The notes: generated by a model from the letters alone, not told the origin. A stretch of DNA of 64,000 nt from Burkholderia ambifaria AMMD (GCF_000203915.1 NC_008390.1:992001-1056000), one strand, 5' to 3'; positions 28,847 to 39,399 are shown, numbered from the stretch's first letter. Program-made: numbers and translations.

Positions 28847-29797
28847 ATGACTACCCTTCGAGAAGTGGTGCCGGTACCGCGTGCGCAGCTCGCGGGTTCG
28901 CGCGTGCTCGTCGTCGGGGACGTGATGCTCGACCGCTACTGGTTCGGCAACGTCGACCGCATTTCGCCGGAAGCGCCGGTGCCCGTCGTGCATGTGCAGC
29001 GTCAGGAGGAGCGCCTCGGCGGCGCGGCCAACGTCGCGCGCAACGCCGTGACGCTCGGCGGTCAGGCCGGGCTGCTGTGCGTGGTCGGCTGTGACGAACC
29101 GGGCGAGCGGATTGTCGAGTTGCTCGACAGCAGCGGCGTGACGCCTCATCTTGAGCGCGATGCGTCGCTGCCGACGACGATCAAGCTGCGCGTGCTCGCG
29201 CGTCAGCAGCAGTTGTTGCGGGTCGACTTCGAGGCGATGCCGAAGCACGAGGTGTTGCTCGCGGGGCTCGCGCGTTTCGATGTACTGCTGCCGCAGCACG
29301 ACGTCGTGCTGATGTCGGATTACGCGAAAGGCGGCCTGACGCACGTGACGACGATGATCGACAAGGCCCGTGCGGCCGGCAAGCCGGTGCTCGTCGATCC
29401 GAAGGGCGGCGACTGGGCGCGCTATCGCGGCGCGTCGCTGATCACGCCGAACCGCGCCGAGTTGCGCGAAGTCGTCGGTCAGTGGCAATCGGAAGACGAC
29501 CTGCGCGCGCGTGTCGCCAGGCTGCGTGCGGATCTCGATCTCGACGCGCTGCTGCTCACGCGTTCCGAAGAGGGGATGACGCTTTTTTCCGCAAACGGCG
29601 AACTGCATGCCCCGGCGCTTGCGCGCGAGGTGTATGACGTGTCCGGCGCGGGCGATACCGTGATCGCGACGGTCGCGACGATGCTCGGCGCCGGCGTGCC
29701 GCTCGTCGATGCCGTCGTGCTCGCGAACCGTGCGGCGGGCATCGTGGTCGGCAAGCTCGGTACGGCCACGGTAGACTACGACGAACTGTTTCACTGA
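28847..29797 (+). CDS. hldA: D-glycero-beta-D-manno-heptose-7-phosphate kinase
   Basis: This 316-residue PfkB-family kinase corresponds to the N-terminal half of E. coli HldE (the kinase domain only). [20 protein letters not shown] is its signature, and [19 protein letters not shown] is the anion-hole/catalytic motif. The ATG at 28847 lies 7 bases after the ugd stop; ATG 28808 would overlap it. It acts in ADP-heptose synthesis for the LPS inner core. The adenylyltransferase half must be encoded elsewhere (hldC-type). Confidence 0.92.
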   Translation: MTTLREVVPVPRAQLAGSRVLVVGDVMLDRYWFGNVDRISPEAPVPVVHVQRQEERLGGAANVARNAVTLGGQAGLLCVVGCDEPGERIVELLDSSGVTPHLERDASLPTTIKLRVLARQQQLLRVDFEAMPKHEVLLAGLARFDVLLPQHDVVLMSDYAKGGLTHVTTMIDKARAAGKPVLVDPKGGDWARYRGASLITPNRAELREVVGQWQSEDDLRARVARLRADLDLDALLLTRSEEGMTLFSANGELHAPALAREVYDVSGAGDTVIATVATMLGAGVPLVDAVVLANRAAGIVVGKLGTATVDYDELFH

Positions 29798-29852
29798 GTG
29801 CATTCGGCGGCGCGCCGCGCGGATGTCTCGCAATTTTTCAGGCAGAACGATC

Positions 29853-30845
29853 ATGACCGTCATCGTCACCGGCGCAGCCGGTTTTATCGGCGCGAACATC
29901 GTCAAGGCGCTCAACGAGCGCGGCGAGTCGCGCATCATCGCGGTCGACAATCTGACGCGCGCGGACAAGTTCCGCAACCTCGTCGATTGCGAGATCGACG
30001 ACTATCTCGACAAGACGGAATTCGTCGAACGCTTCACGCGCGGCGATTTCGGCAAGGTACGCGCGGTGTTCCACGAAGGCGCCTGTTCGGACACGATGGA
30101 AACCGACGGCCGCTACATGATGGACAACAACTTCCGCTACAGCCGCGCGGTGCTCGATGCGTGCCTCGCGCAGGGCGCGCAGTTCCTGTACGCGTCGTCG
30201 GCCGCGATCTACGGCGGCTCGACGCGGTTCGTCGAGGAGCGCGAGGTCGAGGCGCCGCTGAACGTCTACGGCTATTCGAAGTTCCTGTTCGACCAGGTGA
30301 TCCGCCGCGTGCTGCCGAGCGCGAAGAGCCAGATCGCCGGGTTTCGCTACTTCAACGTGTACGGCCCGCGCGAGACGCACAAGGGCCGCATGGCATCGGT
30401 CGCGTTCCACAACTTCAACCAGTTCCGCGCGGAAGGCAAGGTCAAGCTGTTCGGCGAGTACAACGGTTATGCGCCGGGCGAGCAGACGCGCGATTTCGTG
30501 TCGGTCGAGGACGTCGCGAAAGTGAACCTGTTCTTCTTCGATCATCCGGAGAAGTCGGGCATCTTCAACCTCGGCACCGGCCGTGCGCAGCCGTTCAACG
30601 ACATCGCATCGACGGTCGTGAACACGTTGCGCGCGCTCGACAACCTGCCGCCGCTGACGCTCGCGCAGCAGGTCGAGCAAGGGCTGATCGAATACGTGGC
30701 GTTCCCCGACGCGCTGCGCGGCAAGTACCAGTGCTTCACGCAGGCCGACCAGACGAAGCTGCGCAGTGCCGGCTACGATGCGCCGTTCCTGACGGTGCAG
30801 GAAGGTGTCGACCGCTACGTGCGTTGGCTGTCCGGCCAGGTTTAA
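29853..30845 (+). CDS. hldD: ADP-L-glycero-D-manno-heptose 6-epimerase
   Basis: This is a 330-residue SDR epimerase. [19 protein letters not shown] is the NADP-binding motif. The active-site YGYSKFLFD has the Y-x-x-x-K pair, and a serine lies upstream ([11 protein letters not shown]). It catalyses the last step of ADP-heptose synthesis. I chose ATG 29853 over 29823 because homologues begin MTVIVTGA. It follows hldA with a 55-base gap. Confidence 0.95.
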   Translation: MTVIVTGAAGFIGANIVKALNERGESRIIAVDNLTRADKFRNLVDCEIDDYLDKTEFVERFTRGDFGKVRAVFHEGACSDTMETDGRYMMDNNFRYSRAVLDACLAQGAQFLYASSAAIYGGSTRFVEEREVEAPLNVYGYSKFLFDQVIRRVLPSAKSQIAGFRYFNVYGPRETHKGRMASVAFHNFNQFRAEGKVKLFGEYNGYAPGEQTRDFVSVEDVAKVNLFFFDHPEKSGIFNLGTGRAQPFNDIASTVVNTLRALDNLPPLTLAQQVEQGLIEYVAFPDALRGKYQCFTQADQTKLRSAGYDAPFLTVQEGVDRYVRWLSGQV

Positions 30846-30918
30846 ACGCACGCGCTGCGTCGCTAGACTGGGTCTCACGGTCGGCAGCCGCCGATCGTTT
30901 TCATCGGAGATCCAGCAC

Positions 30919-31263
30919 ATGATCAAAAAATGGTTTGCCGCGGCCGCGATGCTCGGCGCGATCGCGTCGGCATGGGCGGCCGTCGACGTCAACACCGCGA
31001 ATGAAGATGCACTGGTCGGCATCAAGGGCATCGGTCCCGCGCGGGCAAAGGCGATTCTCGACGAGCGTGGCGCGCACGGCCCGTTCAGGAATGCAGAAGA
31101 TCTTGCGTCGCGCGTGAAAGGCATGGGCGGCCATACGGTCGAGCGCCTGCAGCAGGAAGGATTGACGATCGGCGCGGCCGCTTCGGTCGCGACGGCCCCG
31201 GCCGCCGGCAAGCCCGCTGCGGCGAAACCTGCCGCGGCGCCCGCCCGCACCGCGCAGAAGTAA
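30919..31263 (+). CDS. ComEA-like helix-hairpin-helix protein
   Basis: This is a 114-residue protein: signal peptide MIKKWFAAAAMLGAIASAWA, then the ComEA HhH unit VDVNTANEDALVGIKGIGPA with GIGPARAKAILDERG and a second hairpin, and an Ala/Pro/Lys-rich tail. Such proteins bind DNA in the periplasm during uptake; in Burkholderia the role is inferred. GGAG sits upstream. A strong terminator closes the unit. Confidence 0.87.
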   Translation: MIKKWFAAAAMLGAIASAWAAVDVNTANEDALVGIKGIGPARAKAILDERGAHGPFRNAEDLASRVKGMGGHTVERLQQEGLTIGAAASVATAPAAGKPAAAKPAAAPARTAQK

Positions 31264-31310
31264 CACACACCGGACGAAAGGCTCCTTCAGTCGCCGTCTT
31301 GCGACGGCTT

Positions 31311-31334
31311 CCCGCGGCATGCCGCGGGTTTTTT
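31311..31334 (+). terminator. Terminator after the comEA-like gene
   Basis: CCCGCGGC-AT-GCCGCGGG is a near-perfect palindrome followed by six T residues. Confidence 0.9.
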
Positions 31335-31448
31335 GCGTCATGCCGCATGCGGCAGACCTATTCCATCGTCGCGATGGGGTTGCCGGCGCGCGCCCCCGCG
31401 CTGGTTTACAATCGATTGATTGATCTGCCTCGCACTCACGGTATCTCC

Positions 31449-32351
31449 ATGGCTTACAAAACTATCGAAGACACGATCGGCAACACGCCGCTCGTGCAAC
31501 TGGTCCGCCTGCCGGACGACGAGATTCGCGCACGCAACAACGTGGTGCTCGCCAAGCTGGAAGGCAACAATCCGGCAGGGTCCGTGAAGGATCGCCCGGC
31601 GCTGTCGATGATCAGCAAGGCCGAGGCGCGCGGTCGCATCAAGCCGGGCGATACGCTGATCGAGGCGACGAGCGGCAACACCGGCATCGCGCTCGCGATG
31701 GCCGCGGCAATCCGTGGCTACAAGATGGTGCTGGTCATGCCCGAGGATCTGTCGGTCGAGCGTCGCCAGAGCATGGCCGCTTACGGCGCCGAAATCATCC
31801 TGACGCCGGTAAAGGGCGGGATGGAACTGGCGCGCGACCTCGCGGAGCAAATGCAGCGCGAAGGCAAGGGCGTGATCCTCGATCAGTTCGGGAACCCCGA
31901 CAATCCGGTCGCGCACTACGAAGGAACGGGCCCGGAGATCTGGCGCGACACCGAAGGGCGCATCACGCACTTCGTATCGGCGATGGGCACGACGGGCACG
32001 ATCATGGGCACGTCGCGCTATCTGAAGGAACAGAATCCGGCGATCGAGATCGTCGGCGCGCAGCCGGAAGAAGGGTCGCGCATTCCGGGCATTCGCAAAT
32101 GGCCGGAAGCCTACATGCCGACGATCTTCGATCGCAGCCGCGTCGATCGCGTCGAGAGCGTGAGCCAGGCCGCGTCGGAGACGATGGCGCGCCGGCTCGC
32201 GGCCGTCGAAGGCATCTTTGCCGGCATTTCGTCGGGCGGCGCATGCGAAGTCGCGATGCGCATCGCTCGCCAGGTCGAGAACGCGACGATCGTGTTCATC
32301 GTCTGCGACCGCGGCGACCGCTATCTGTCGACCGGCGTGTTTCCTGCCTGA
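31449..32351 (+). CDS. cysM: Cysteine synthase B (O-acetylserine sulfhydrylase)
   Basis: This is a 300-residue fold-type-II PLP enzyme. The PLP lysine is in EGNNPAGSVKDRPAL (K about 44), the phosphate loop is EATSGNTGIALAMAA, and GTTGTIMGTSRYL is conserved. The short form with RKWPEAYMPTIFD matches CysM rather than CysK. It makes cysteine from O-acetylserine with sulfide or thiosulfate. It starts 115 bases after the preceding terminator, so it has its own promoter. Confidence 0.93.
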   Translation: MAYKTIEDTIGNTPLVQLVRLPDDEIRARNNVVLAKLEGNNPAGSVKDRPALSMISKAEARGRIKPGDTLIEATSGNTGIALAMAAAIRGYKMVLVMPEDLSVERRQSMAAYGAEIILTPVKGGMELARDLAEQMQREGKGVILDQFGNPDNPVAHYEGTGPEIWRDTEGRITHFVSAMGTTGTIMGTSRYLKEQNPAIEIVGAQPEEGSRIPGIRKWPEAYMPTIFDRSRVDRVESVSQAASETMARRLAAVEGIFAGISSGGACEVAMRIARQVENATIVFIVCDRGDRYLSTGVFPA

Positions 32352-32381
32352 GCCCGATCGGCGTCCGCTGCGTCGAACGAT

Positions 32382-32410
32382 AAAAAAACGCCGCATGAGC
32401 GGCGTTTTTT
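32382..32410. terminator. Bidirectional terminator between cysM and mltB
   Basis: AAAAAAACGCCGC and GCGGCGTTTTTT form a 10+ bp stem with an ATGA loop, an A run on one side and a T run on the other; it serves both convergent genes. Confidence 0.92.
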
Positions 32411-32427
32411 CTTTGCGCGGGCCGGGC

Positions 32428-33648
32428 TTACTGCGCCGGCGTCTCCGTATCCGCGGCAGGCAGCGGCAGCGCGCCGTTCGCTTCCATCTGCGCCTTCACG
32501 GCTTCGCCGAGCTGGTACACGGTGAGCGCGTAGAAGAAGCTGCGGTTGTAGCGCGTCAGCACGTAGAAATTCTTCAGGCCGAGCATGTATTCGGTCGCGC
32601 GTCCCGGCGACGGCAGATCGACCACGGTGACCGGCGTGCCGCCTTCGGTGGTGATGTTGACCGTCGGCTCGTTGAGGGTCAGGCCGGCGCGCAGCAGTTG
32701 CGACAGCGCCCAGTGCGGCTCGGGCTGACCGTCCGCCGCTGCCTGCGCGATGCCGAGGCTGCCCGTGTCGGGCGTGATGCGCCAGACCACCGGGCGATCG
32801 GTCTCCCAGCCATGCTGCTTCAGGTAGTTCGCGACGCTGCCGATCGCGTCGGCAGGACTGCTGCGCAGATCGACGTGGCCGCCGTCGTAGTCGACCGCAT
32901 ACTGGCGGATGCTGCTCGGCAGGAACTGCGGGATGCCGATCGCGCCCGTGTACGAGCCGAGCACGGTGGTCGGGTCGAGCTGGTTGTCGCGCGTCCAGAC
33001 CAGGAAGTCCTCGAGGTTCTTGCGGAACGTTGCCTGGCGGCTGTCGCGATTCGGCGTGTCCGGATAGTCGAACGTGAGCGTCGTCAGCGTATCGAGCACG
33101 CGGAAGTTGCCCATGTAGCGGCCATAGATCGTTTCGACACCGATGATGCCGACGATCACTTCGGGCGGCACGCCGAATTCCCGTGACGCGCGCTGCAGCG
33201 TCGCCTGGTTCGCCTTCCAGAATTTCACGCCCGCGTTGATGCGGATCGGCTCGATGAAGCGCGAACGATAGACGCTCCAGTTCTTCACCGAAGGCGTCGG
33301 CGCCGGCTTCACGAGCTTCACGGCGGTGGCCGAGTAGCTGATGCGCGAGAACAGCGCATGCAGGCTCGCGGAATCGAAGCCGTTGCGGCTCACCATCTCG
33401 TCGATGAACGCGTCGACCTTCGCGTTGTTCGCGTAACGCTGAGGAACGATTTCCTCTTCGAAGGTCTGGCCTTGCGACGGCTGCTGCGGCGGTTGATCCT
33501 GCGCGACGCGCGTGCCGGAGGACTTCGCAGGCTGCGTCTGCGCGACGGCGGGTGCGGCGGCCAGCGTAGCGGCGACGGCAGCGGCAACGAGCGGAACGCG
33601 AACGCGCGACAGTGCGGAGAGAAGGGCGGCAGGCTTGCTGGAATTCAT
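32428..33648 (-). CDS. mltB: Membrane-bound lytic transglycosylase B
   Basis: This is a 406-residue protein with a signal peptide (residues about 1-36, ending APAVA-QT) and a Gln/Pro-rich linker. The SLT/GH103 catalytic domain has the catalytic glutamate in VGIIGVETIYGRYMG, with GSYTGAIGIPQFLPSSIRQY conserved. It cleaves peptidoglycan to 1,6-anhydro-muropeptides. No lipobox cysteine is seen, so it may be soluble periplasmic rather than lipid-anchored. The ATG at 33648 is the family start; an open frame extends 49 residues upstream without a signal-like sequence. Confidence 0.93.
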   Translation of the reverse strand: MNSSKPAALLSALSRVRVPLVAAAVAATLAAAPAVAQTQPAKSSGTRVAQDQPPQQPSQGQTFEEEIVPQRYANNAKVDAFIDEMVSRNGFDSASLHALFSRISYSATAVKLVKPAPTPSVKNWSVYRSRFIEPIRINAGVKFWKANQATLQRASREFGVPPEVIVGIIGVETIYGRYMGNFRVLDTLTTLTFDYPDTPNRDSRQATFRKNLEDFLVWTRDNQLDPTTVLGSYTGAIGIPQFLPSSIRQYAVDYDGGHVDLRSSPADAIGSVANYLKQHGWETDRPVVWRITPDTGSLGIAQAAADGQPEPHWALSQLLRAGLTLNEPTVNITTEGGTPVTVVDLPSPGRATEYMLGLKNFYVLTRYNRSFFYALTVYQLGEAVKAQMEANGALPLPAADTETPAQ

Positions 33649-33817
33649 GTCGAAGCGGGCTGACAGGGCGATGGGGTTCGGCGCAGTATACCCGACGCAC
33701 CCTGCGTGCCGGGGCGATGCAGCGCACCGTTGTGGTAAGTTAGCGGCGAATTCGCGGCAGACGATGGACATCATTGATGGAGACTCGTGGCGCACCTTGC
33801 GTCGCGGATGACAGCTT

Positions 33818-34741
33818 ATGGCAACCGCCTTCTATACGCACCCCGATTGCATGTTGCACGAGATGGGGGAATGGCATCCGGAATGCCCGGCCCGACTGTC
33901 GGCGATCCAGGATCAGCTGATCGCGAGCCGCATCGACGACCTGATCGTGCACGAAACCGCCCCGTTCGCGAGCGAGGTGGCGCTGGGCCGCGTGCATACG
34001 CAGGCTCATATCGACTACATCCGCAGCATGACGCCCGTCGACGGCTACGTCGAGATCGATCCCGACACGCTGATGAACCGCGACACGTGGCGCGCCGCGC
34101 TGCGCGCGGCTGGCGCTGCGATCGCGGCGACCGACGCGGTGATCGAAGGCCGCTACGCGAATGCGTTCTGCAGCGTGCGGCCGCCCGGCCATCACGCGGA
34201 ACCCGCGCGTGCGATGGGCTTCTGCTTCTTCAACAACGTGGCGATCGCCGCGCGGCATGCGCTCGACGTTCACGGCATCGAGCGCGTCGCGATCATCGAT
34301 TTCGACGTGCACCACGGCAACGGCACCGAAGCCGCGTTCGCGAACGACGAGCGCGTGCTGATGTGCAGCTTCTTCCAGCATCCGCTGTACCCGTTCTCGG
34401 GCGCCGATCATCAGGCGCCGAACATGGTCAACCTGCCGATGCCGGCACGCAGCAACGGGATGGCGATCCGCGAAGCGGTCGACATGTTCTGGTTGCCGCG
34501 TCTCGACGCGTTCAAGCCGCAGATGCTGTTCGTGTCGGCCGGTTTCGATGCGCATCGCGAGGACGACATCGGCAACCTCGGCCTCGTCGAGGCTGATTTC
34601 GAATGGCTGACCGCGCAGGTCGTCGACGTCGCGCGCCGGCATGCGCAGGGCCGCATCGTGAGCTGTCTCGAGGGCGGCTACAACCTGTCCGCGCTCGGCC
34701 GCAGCGTCGTCGCGCACCTGCGCGTGCTGGCCGGCATTTGA
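33818..34741 (+). CDS. HDAC-like deacetylase (acetylpolyamine/histone deacetylase family)
   Basis: This 307-residue protein has the zinc-hydrolase signatures of class II HDAC relatives: VRPPGHHAEPARAMGFCFFN (catalytic HH), IDFDVHHGNGTEAAF (metal-binding D and H), SAGFDAHRED, and the late EGGYNLSALG tyrosine. Bacterial members deacetylate polyamines or protein lysines; the substrate is not predictable here. It stands alone between mltB (divergent) and a hydrolase (convergent). Confidence 0.92.
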   Translation: MATAFYTHPDCMLHEMGEWHPECPARLSAIQDQLIASRIDDLIVHETAPFASEVALGRVHTQAHIDYIRSMTPVDGYVEIDPDTLMNRDTWRAALRAAGAAIAATDAVIEGRYANAFCSVRPPGHHAEPARAMGFCFFNNVAIAARHALDVHGIERVAIIDFDVHHGNGTEAAFANDERVLMCSFFQHPLYPFSGADHQAPNMVNLPMPARSNGMAIREAVDMFWLPRLDAFKPQMLFVSAGFDAHREDDIGNLGLVEADFEWLTAQVVDVARRHAQGRIVSCLEGGYNLSALGRSVVAHLRVLAGI

Positions 34742-34767
34742 CTGGCAGGCAGCGCGGCAGCGTGTGT

Positions 34768-35688
34768 TCAGCGCGCCGGCACGCGCGCGTGAATCCACGC
34801 GATCAGCGCATCGATCACGCGATCGCGCTCGAGATCGTTCATCGTCTCGTGGAACCCGCCTTCGTATAGCGTCAGCGTGCGATCGGGCGAGCCGACGTGG
34901 GCGCCGAATGCACGGCTTCCGTCGGGCTCGGTCAGCTTGTCCTCGGTGCCGTGATAGACGAGCACCGGCACGCGCAGCGCACCGCGGCCGCGCTCGATGC
35001 GCGCCATCGCGTCGAGGATTTCGGCACCGGTGCGCGCCGGCACCGCGCCATGGTGCACGAGCGGATCGGCACGATTGGCCGCGACGACGGCCGGATCGCG
35101 CGACAGCAGCGCCGCATCGATCCTGATTGCGGGGAAGCTCGGCCATGCACGGCTGATGAAGCGGCTCATCGCGAGCATCCAGCGCGGCACGTCGCGCCCC
35201 GGCGCGAGCGCGGGGCTCGACAGCACGAGACCGGCCAGCGCGTGGCCGCTGGCCGGCACGCGTTCGATCGCATACAGCGCAGCGACGGCGCCGCCCATGC
35301 TGTGTCCCATCAGGAAGAGCGGCGTATCGCCGCAGGCGGCTTCGGCAACGAGTGCATCCGCATCGTTCAGGTAACCGTCGAAACGCTCGACCCACGCACG
35401 TTTGCCGGGCGACTGGCCGTGCCCGCGCAGATCGATCGCCAGCACGTCGATGCCGGCTGCGTTCAGTCTGGCCGCCAGCGCCGTGTAACGGCCCGCGTGC
35501 TCGGCGAGGCCGTGCACGAGCGCGAGCGTCGCGCGCGGCGGCTCCGTGCCGTCGCCGGCCGGCCAGCGGTACGACGCCAGTTCGAGTCCGTCCGCGGTGC
35601 GCAGCCGGCCCATGCGCGGAGCGGGCGGCGACGCCAGCTCAGGTGCTGCGGTGACGGGTCCGGCGGCCGGCGTGGTAGTGGCGTTCAT
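34768..35688 (-). CDS. Alpha/beta hydrolase, monoacylglycerol-lipase-like
   Basis: This is a 306-residue serine hydrolase. The nucleophile elbow is LFLMGHSMGGAVAALY, the cap-domain N-terminus is LVHGLAEHAGRYTALAARL, the acid lies in VLVYHGTEDKLTEPDGS and the histidine in EGGFHETMNDLERD. This set and order match bacterial and eukaryotic monoacylglycerol lipases and lysophospholipases. I chose ATG 35688, with GGGA upstream; a further start at 35730 is in frame. There is no signal peptide. Confidence 0.9.
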   Translation of the reverse strand: MNATTTPAAGPVTAAPELASPPAPRMGRLRTADGLELASYRWPAGDGTEPPRATLALVHGLAEHAGRYTALAARLNAAGIDVLAIDLRGHGQSPGKRAWVERFDGYLNDADALVAEAACGDTPLFLMGHSMGGAVAALYAIERVPASGHALAGLVLSSPALAPGRDVPRWMLAMSRFISRAWPSFPAIRIDAALLSRDPAVVAANRADPLVHHGAVPARTGAEILDAMARIERGRGALRVPVLVYHGTEDKLTEPDGSRAFGAHVGSPDRTLTLYEGGFHETMNDLERDRVIDALIAWIHARVPAR

Positions 35689-35903
35689 CTGGCGGGTCCC
35701 CTGTTCGTTGGCATCGGTGTTCCGGATCATAGTCGCCGCATTCCCGAGGCGGGCCCGCAGCGCCCCTCTAATTTCGTCTGGTTATGAAAAGATCGAAATC
35801 GATTATTAAGGGGAATGAGGCGTTTGCGGTAAAATCGCCGGCTATTCCAGATGCATCGGCGGCCGACTGGCGGGCCTCGCCAGCCGGCCGCCGTTCTGTT
35901 TAC

Positions 35904-36938
35904 ATGATCGAATTACGCAATCTGTCTCAGCGTTTCCCCGGGCCGACAGGCTGGGTCGACGCGTTGCACAACGTCAATCTGACGATCCCGCAGGGCGAGG
36001 TGTTCGGCATCATCGGCCGAAGCGGCGCCGGCAAGAGCACGCTCGTGCGCACCATCAATCTGCTCACGCGGCCGACCGAAGGCAACGTCGTCGTCGGTGG
36101 ACGCGATCTCACGCTGCTGCCGGCGGGCGCGCTGCGCGAAGCGCGCCGCGAAATCGGCATGATCTTCCAGCACTTCAACCTGCTGTCGTCACGCACGGTG
36201 TTCGACAACGTCGCGCTGCCGCTCGAGCTGGCCGGTGCAGGCCGCGCCGACATCGAGGCGGCCGTGCTGCCGCTGCTCGACCTCGTCGGGCTGTCCGCGC
36301 AGAAGGACCGCTATCCGGCGCAGATCAGCGGCGGCCAGAAGCAGCGCGTCGGCATCGCCCGCGCGCTCGCGAGCAAGCCGAAGGTGCTGCTGTCGGACGA
36401 AGCGACGTCGGCGCTCGACCCCGAGACCACGCGCTCGATCCTCGATCTGCTCAAGCGCATCAACCGCGAGCTCGGCCTGACGATCGTGCTGATCACCCAC
36501 CAGATGGAAGTGATCAAGCAAGTGTGCGATCGCGTGGCGGTGCTCGACGCCGGCCGCGTGGTCGAAGAGGGCCGCGTGATCGACGTGTTCCTGCAGCCGC
36601 ATCACGAAGTGACGCGCGCGCTGATCGGCGACGTGATCGCGCAGGAGCTGCCGCCGGCGCTGAAGGCACGGGTGGCCGAGCGGCTGAAGACGGGCAGCGG
36701 GCATTTGCTGCGGCTGGCGTTCACCGGCTCGGGTGTCGACCAGCCGATCCTGTCGGAGACGATCCGCCGGTACGAACTCGATTTCAACATCCTGCACGGC
36801 CAGATCGACGAGATCCAGGGTCAGGCGTTCGGGTCGCTCGCGGTGCTCGCGGGCGGCGAACCGGGCAAGGTCGGGCAGGCGCTCGCGTTCCTGCGCGAGC
36901 AAGGTGTAGTGGTAGAGGAGCTTTCGTATGTTGAGTGA
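35904..36938 (+). CDS. metN: Methionine ABC transporter ATP-binding protein MetN
   Basis: This is a 344-residue ATPase. Walker A is [20 protein letters not shown], the signature is [16 protein letters not shown] and Walker B is [17 protein letters not shown]. The C-terminal NIL domain (about 265-340) binds methionine for trans-inhibition of import. ATG 35904 was chosen because homologues begin [11 protein letters not shown]. The 3' end overlaps metI by 11 bases. I saw no SAM-riboswitch-like structure in the 100 bases upstream. Confidence 0.96.
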   Translation: MIELRNLSQRFPGPTGWVDALHNVNLTIPQGEVFGIIGRSGAGKSTLVRTINLLTRPTEGNVVVGGRDLTLLPAGALREARREIGMIFQHFNLLSSRTVFDNVALPLELAGAGRADIEAAVLPLLDLVGLSAQKDRYPAQISGGQKQRVGIARALASKPKVLLSDEATSALDPETTRSILDLLKRINRELGLTIVLITHQMEVIKQVCDRVAVLDAGRVVEEGRVIDVFLQPHHEVTRALIGDVIAQELPPALKARVAERLKTGSGHLLRLAFTGSGVDQPILSETIRRYELDFNILHGQIDEIQGQAFGSLAVLAGGEPGKVGQALAFLREQGVVVEELSYVE

Positions 36939-37581
36939 GATGTTCGATATGTTCGTGCAGTCGTTCTGGGAGACGCTGATCATGGTCGGCATCTCGGGAG
37001 CGGTCGGCGCGCTCGTCGGGCTGCCGCTCGGCGTGCTGCTGTACCTGACCGACCGTCAGGGCGTGCTGCAGAACCTCGGCTTGAATCGCGTGCTCGGCGG
37101 CATCGTCAACGCAGTGCGCTCGACGCCGTTCATCATCCTGCTGGTCGCGGTCATTCCGCTCACGCGGCTCGTCACGGGGTCGTCGATCGGCACGGCCGCG
37201 GCGGTCGTACCGCTGACGCTCGCGGCCGCGCCGTTCGTCGCGCGGCTGGTCGAGACCGCGCTGCGCGAGGTCGACCGCGGGCTGATCGAGGCCGCGCAAT
37301 CGATGGGCGCGACGACGTCGCAGATCGTGTTCAAGGTGCTGCTGCCCGAATCGCTGCCGGGCATCGTCGCGGGCCTGACGATCACGTTCGTGTCGCTCGT
37401 CGGCTATTCGGCGATGGCCGGTGCGATCGGCGGCGGCGGGCTCGGCGATCTGGGGATCCGCTACGGCTACCAGCGCTATCTGCCGGAAGTGATGTGGACG
37501 GTCGTCGCGATCCTGATCGTGTTCGTGCAGATCGTGCAATCGTTCGGCGACTGGCTCGTGCGCCGGCTGAGCCACAAGTAA
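36928..37581 (+). CDS. metI: Methionine ABC transporter permease MetI
   Basis: This is a 217-residue inner-membrane permease with five or so membrane helices ([54 protein letters not shown]). The EAA loop motif that docks MetN reads [20 protein letters not shown]. It overlaps metN by 11 bases, indicating translational coupling, and metQ follows after 28 bases. Confidence 0.96.
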   Translation: MLSEMFDMFVQSFWETLIMVGISGAVGALVGLPLGVLLYLTDRQGVLQNLGLNRVLGGIVNAVRSTPFIILLVAVIPLTRLVTGSSIGTAAAVVPLTLAAAPFVARLVETALREVDRGLIEAAQSMGATTSQIVFKVLLPESLPGIVAGLTITFVSLVGYSAMAGAIGGGGLGDLGIRYGYQRYLPEVMWTVVAILIVFVQIVQSFGDWLVRRLSHK

Positions 37582-37609
37582 AACGACATTCATCCATTTG
37601 GGGGAGACG

Positions 37610-38404
37610 ATGCAACGACGTTTCATGCTGAAGTTCGCGGCCGCACTCGGCGCGGCCGCGCTGTTCGTGAGCGCACATGCGCAGGCCGAAACCATCAAGG
37701 TGGGCGTGACGGGCGGCCCGCACGCGCAGATCATGGACGTGGTGAAGAAGGTCGCGGCCAAGAGCGGCCTCGACATCCGCGTCGTCGAATTCTCCGATTA
37801 CGTGCAGCCGAACGCGGCGCTCGCGTCGGGCGATCTGGACGCAAACAGCTACCAGCACGATCCGTATCTGCAGGCGCAGGTGAAGGATCGCGGCTACAAG
37901 CTGATCAAGGTCGCCGACACGGTCACGTTCCCGATGGGCATCTATTCGAAGCGCGTGAAGTCGCTGGCCGAGCTCAAGCCCGGCGCGCGCATCGCGGTGC
38001 CGAACGACCCGACCAACGGCGGCCGCGCGCTGCTGTTGCTGCAGAAGCAGGGGCTCCTGAAGCTGCGCGCGGACGCGGGCCTCAAGGCGACGCCGCTCGA
38101 CATCGTGGACAATCCGCGCAAGCTGAAGATCGTCGAACTCGATGCGGCGCAGATTCCGCGCTCGCTGGCCGACGTCGACGCGGCCGCGATCAACACCAAC
38201 TACGCGATGGAAGCGGGGTTGAAACCGAAGCAGGACGCGATCGCGATCGAGGGCCCGAACGGCCCGTACGCGAATGTTCTCGCGATTCGCGACGCCGACC
38301 GGAGCAAGCCGTGGGTCGCGAAGCTGGTCGCGGCCTACCATTCGGCGGAAGTGAAGCAGTTCATCGAACAGAAGTTCGGCGGGGCGGTCATCGCCGCCTG
38401 GTAA
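37610..38404 (+). CDS. metQ: Methionine-binding protein MetQ (NlpA family)
   Basis: This is a 264-residue protein starting MQRRFMLKFAAALGAAALFV at ATG 37610, just after GGGGGAGA. Family motifs are IKVGVTGGPHAQIMDVVKKV and ANSYQHDPYLQ. The signal peptide ends AHAQA-ETIK with no cysteine, so it has a type-I cleavage site and should be soluble in the periplasm. Most MetQ proteins are lipoproteins. It completes the metNIQ importer. Confidence 0.94.
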   Translation: MQRRFMLKFAAALGAAALFVSAHAQAETIKVGVTGGPHAQIMDVVKKVAAKSGLDIRVVEFSDYVQPNAALASGDLDANSYQHDPYLQAQVKDRGYKLIKVADTVTFPMGIYSKRVKSLAELKPGARIAVPNDPTNGGRALLLLQKQGLLKLRADAGLKATPLDIVDNPRKLKIVELDAAQIPRSLADVDAAAINTNYAMEAGLKPKQDAIAIEGPNGPYANVLAIRDADRSKPWVAKLVAAYHSAEVKQFIEQKFGGAVIAAW

Positions 38405-38449
38405 CACGAGGTGCAGGGCGCGCCCGGCGACGATTAGAGTCGATGATCG

Positions 38450-38478
38450 AAAACCCGGGCTTTGCGTCCGGGTTTTTT
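38450..38478 (+). terminator. Terminator after metQ
   Basis: AACCCGG and CCGGGTT form a stem followed by a run of T; it closes metNIQ. Confidence 0.87.
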
Positions 38479-38633
38479 CTCTTTTAAAATAGAACGACCG
38501 TTCGCTATTGCCGGCGCGCCGACGAGGAGCGCTATCCTCGATAGCCGCGATGGATGGGTCCGCTGGGCCGCGCAGTCACGAGGCCTCGCTATAGAATGGC
38601 CTCTGGTCGTATTCGTAACTTTGGAGCGTGTGC

Positions 38634-39383
38634 ATGAAAATCCTGGTGCCAGTGAAAAGAGTGGTCGATTACAACGTGAAGGTCCGCGTGAAGTCGGACA
38701 ACACGGGCGTCGACATCGCGAACGTGAAGATGTCGATGAACCCGTTCGACGAAATCGCTGTGGAAGAAGCGGTGCGCCTGAAGGAAGCGGGCGTGGCGAC
38801 CGAAGTGATCGCGGTGTCGGTCGGTGTCGCGCAAGCGCAGGAAACGCTGCGCACGGCGCTGGCGATCGGCGCGGATCGCGCGATCCTCGTCGAATCGAAC
38901 GACAGCGTCGAGCCGCTGGCCGTCGCGAAGATCCTGAAGGCGCTGGTCGACAAGGAGCAGCCGCAACTGGTGATCCTCGGCAAGCAGGCGATCGACGACG
39001 ATTCGAACCAGACGGGCCAGATGCTGGCCGCGCTGGCAGGTCTCCCGCAAGCGACGTTCGCGTCGAAGGTCACGATCGCCGACGGCAAGGCCACGGTCGC
39101 ACGTGAAGTCGACGGCGGCGCGGAAACGCTGTCGCTGACGCTGCCGGCGGTGGTCACGACCGACCTGCGCCTGAACGAGCCGCGTTACGTGACGCTGCCG
39201 AACATCATGAAGGCGAAGAAGAAGCCGCTGGAAAACGTGAAACCGGAAGACCTCGGCGTGGACGTGACGCCGCGTCTGAAGACGCTGAAGGTGGCCGAGC
39301 CGCCGAAGCGCGCGGCCGGCGTGAAGGTGCCGGACGTGAAGACGCTGGTCGAGAAGCTGAAGACCGAAGCCAAGGTGCTGTGA
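38634..39383 (+). CDS. etfB: Electron transfer flavoprotein beta subunit
   Basis: This is a 249-residue protein starting [20 protein letters not shown] at ATG 38634 behind GGAG. Family motifs are [19 protein letters not shown] and [17 protein letters not shown], which bind AMP. The ETF heterodimer accepts electrons from acyl-CoA and other dehydrogenases and passes them to ETF:ubiquinone oxidoreductase. It is followed by etfA after 16 bases. Confidence 0.97.
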   Translation: MKILVPVKRVVDYNVKVRVKSDNTGVDIANVKMSMNPFDEIAVEEAVRLKEAGVATEVIAVSVGVAQAQETLRTALAIGADRAILVESNDSVEPLAVAKILKALVDKEQPQLVILGKQAIDDDSNQTGQMLAALAGLPQATFASKVTIADGKATVAREVDGGAETLSLTLPAVVTTDLRLNEPRYVTLPNIMKAKKKPLENVKPEDLGVDVTPRLKTLKVAEPPKRAAGVKVPDVKTLVEKLKTEAKVL

Positions 39384-39399
39384 GAGGGAGCGGAAAGAA

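Noticed and set aside
35731..35903. Possible SAM or methionine riboswitch before metN
   Set aside because: No long stem or known SAM-aptamer layout is visible; the stretch is short and AT-rich.
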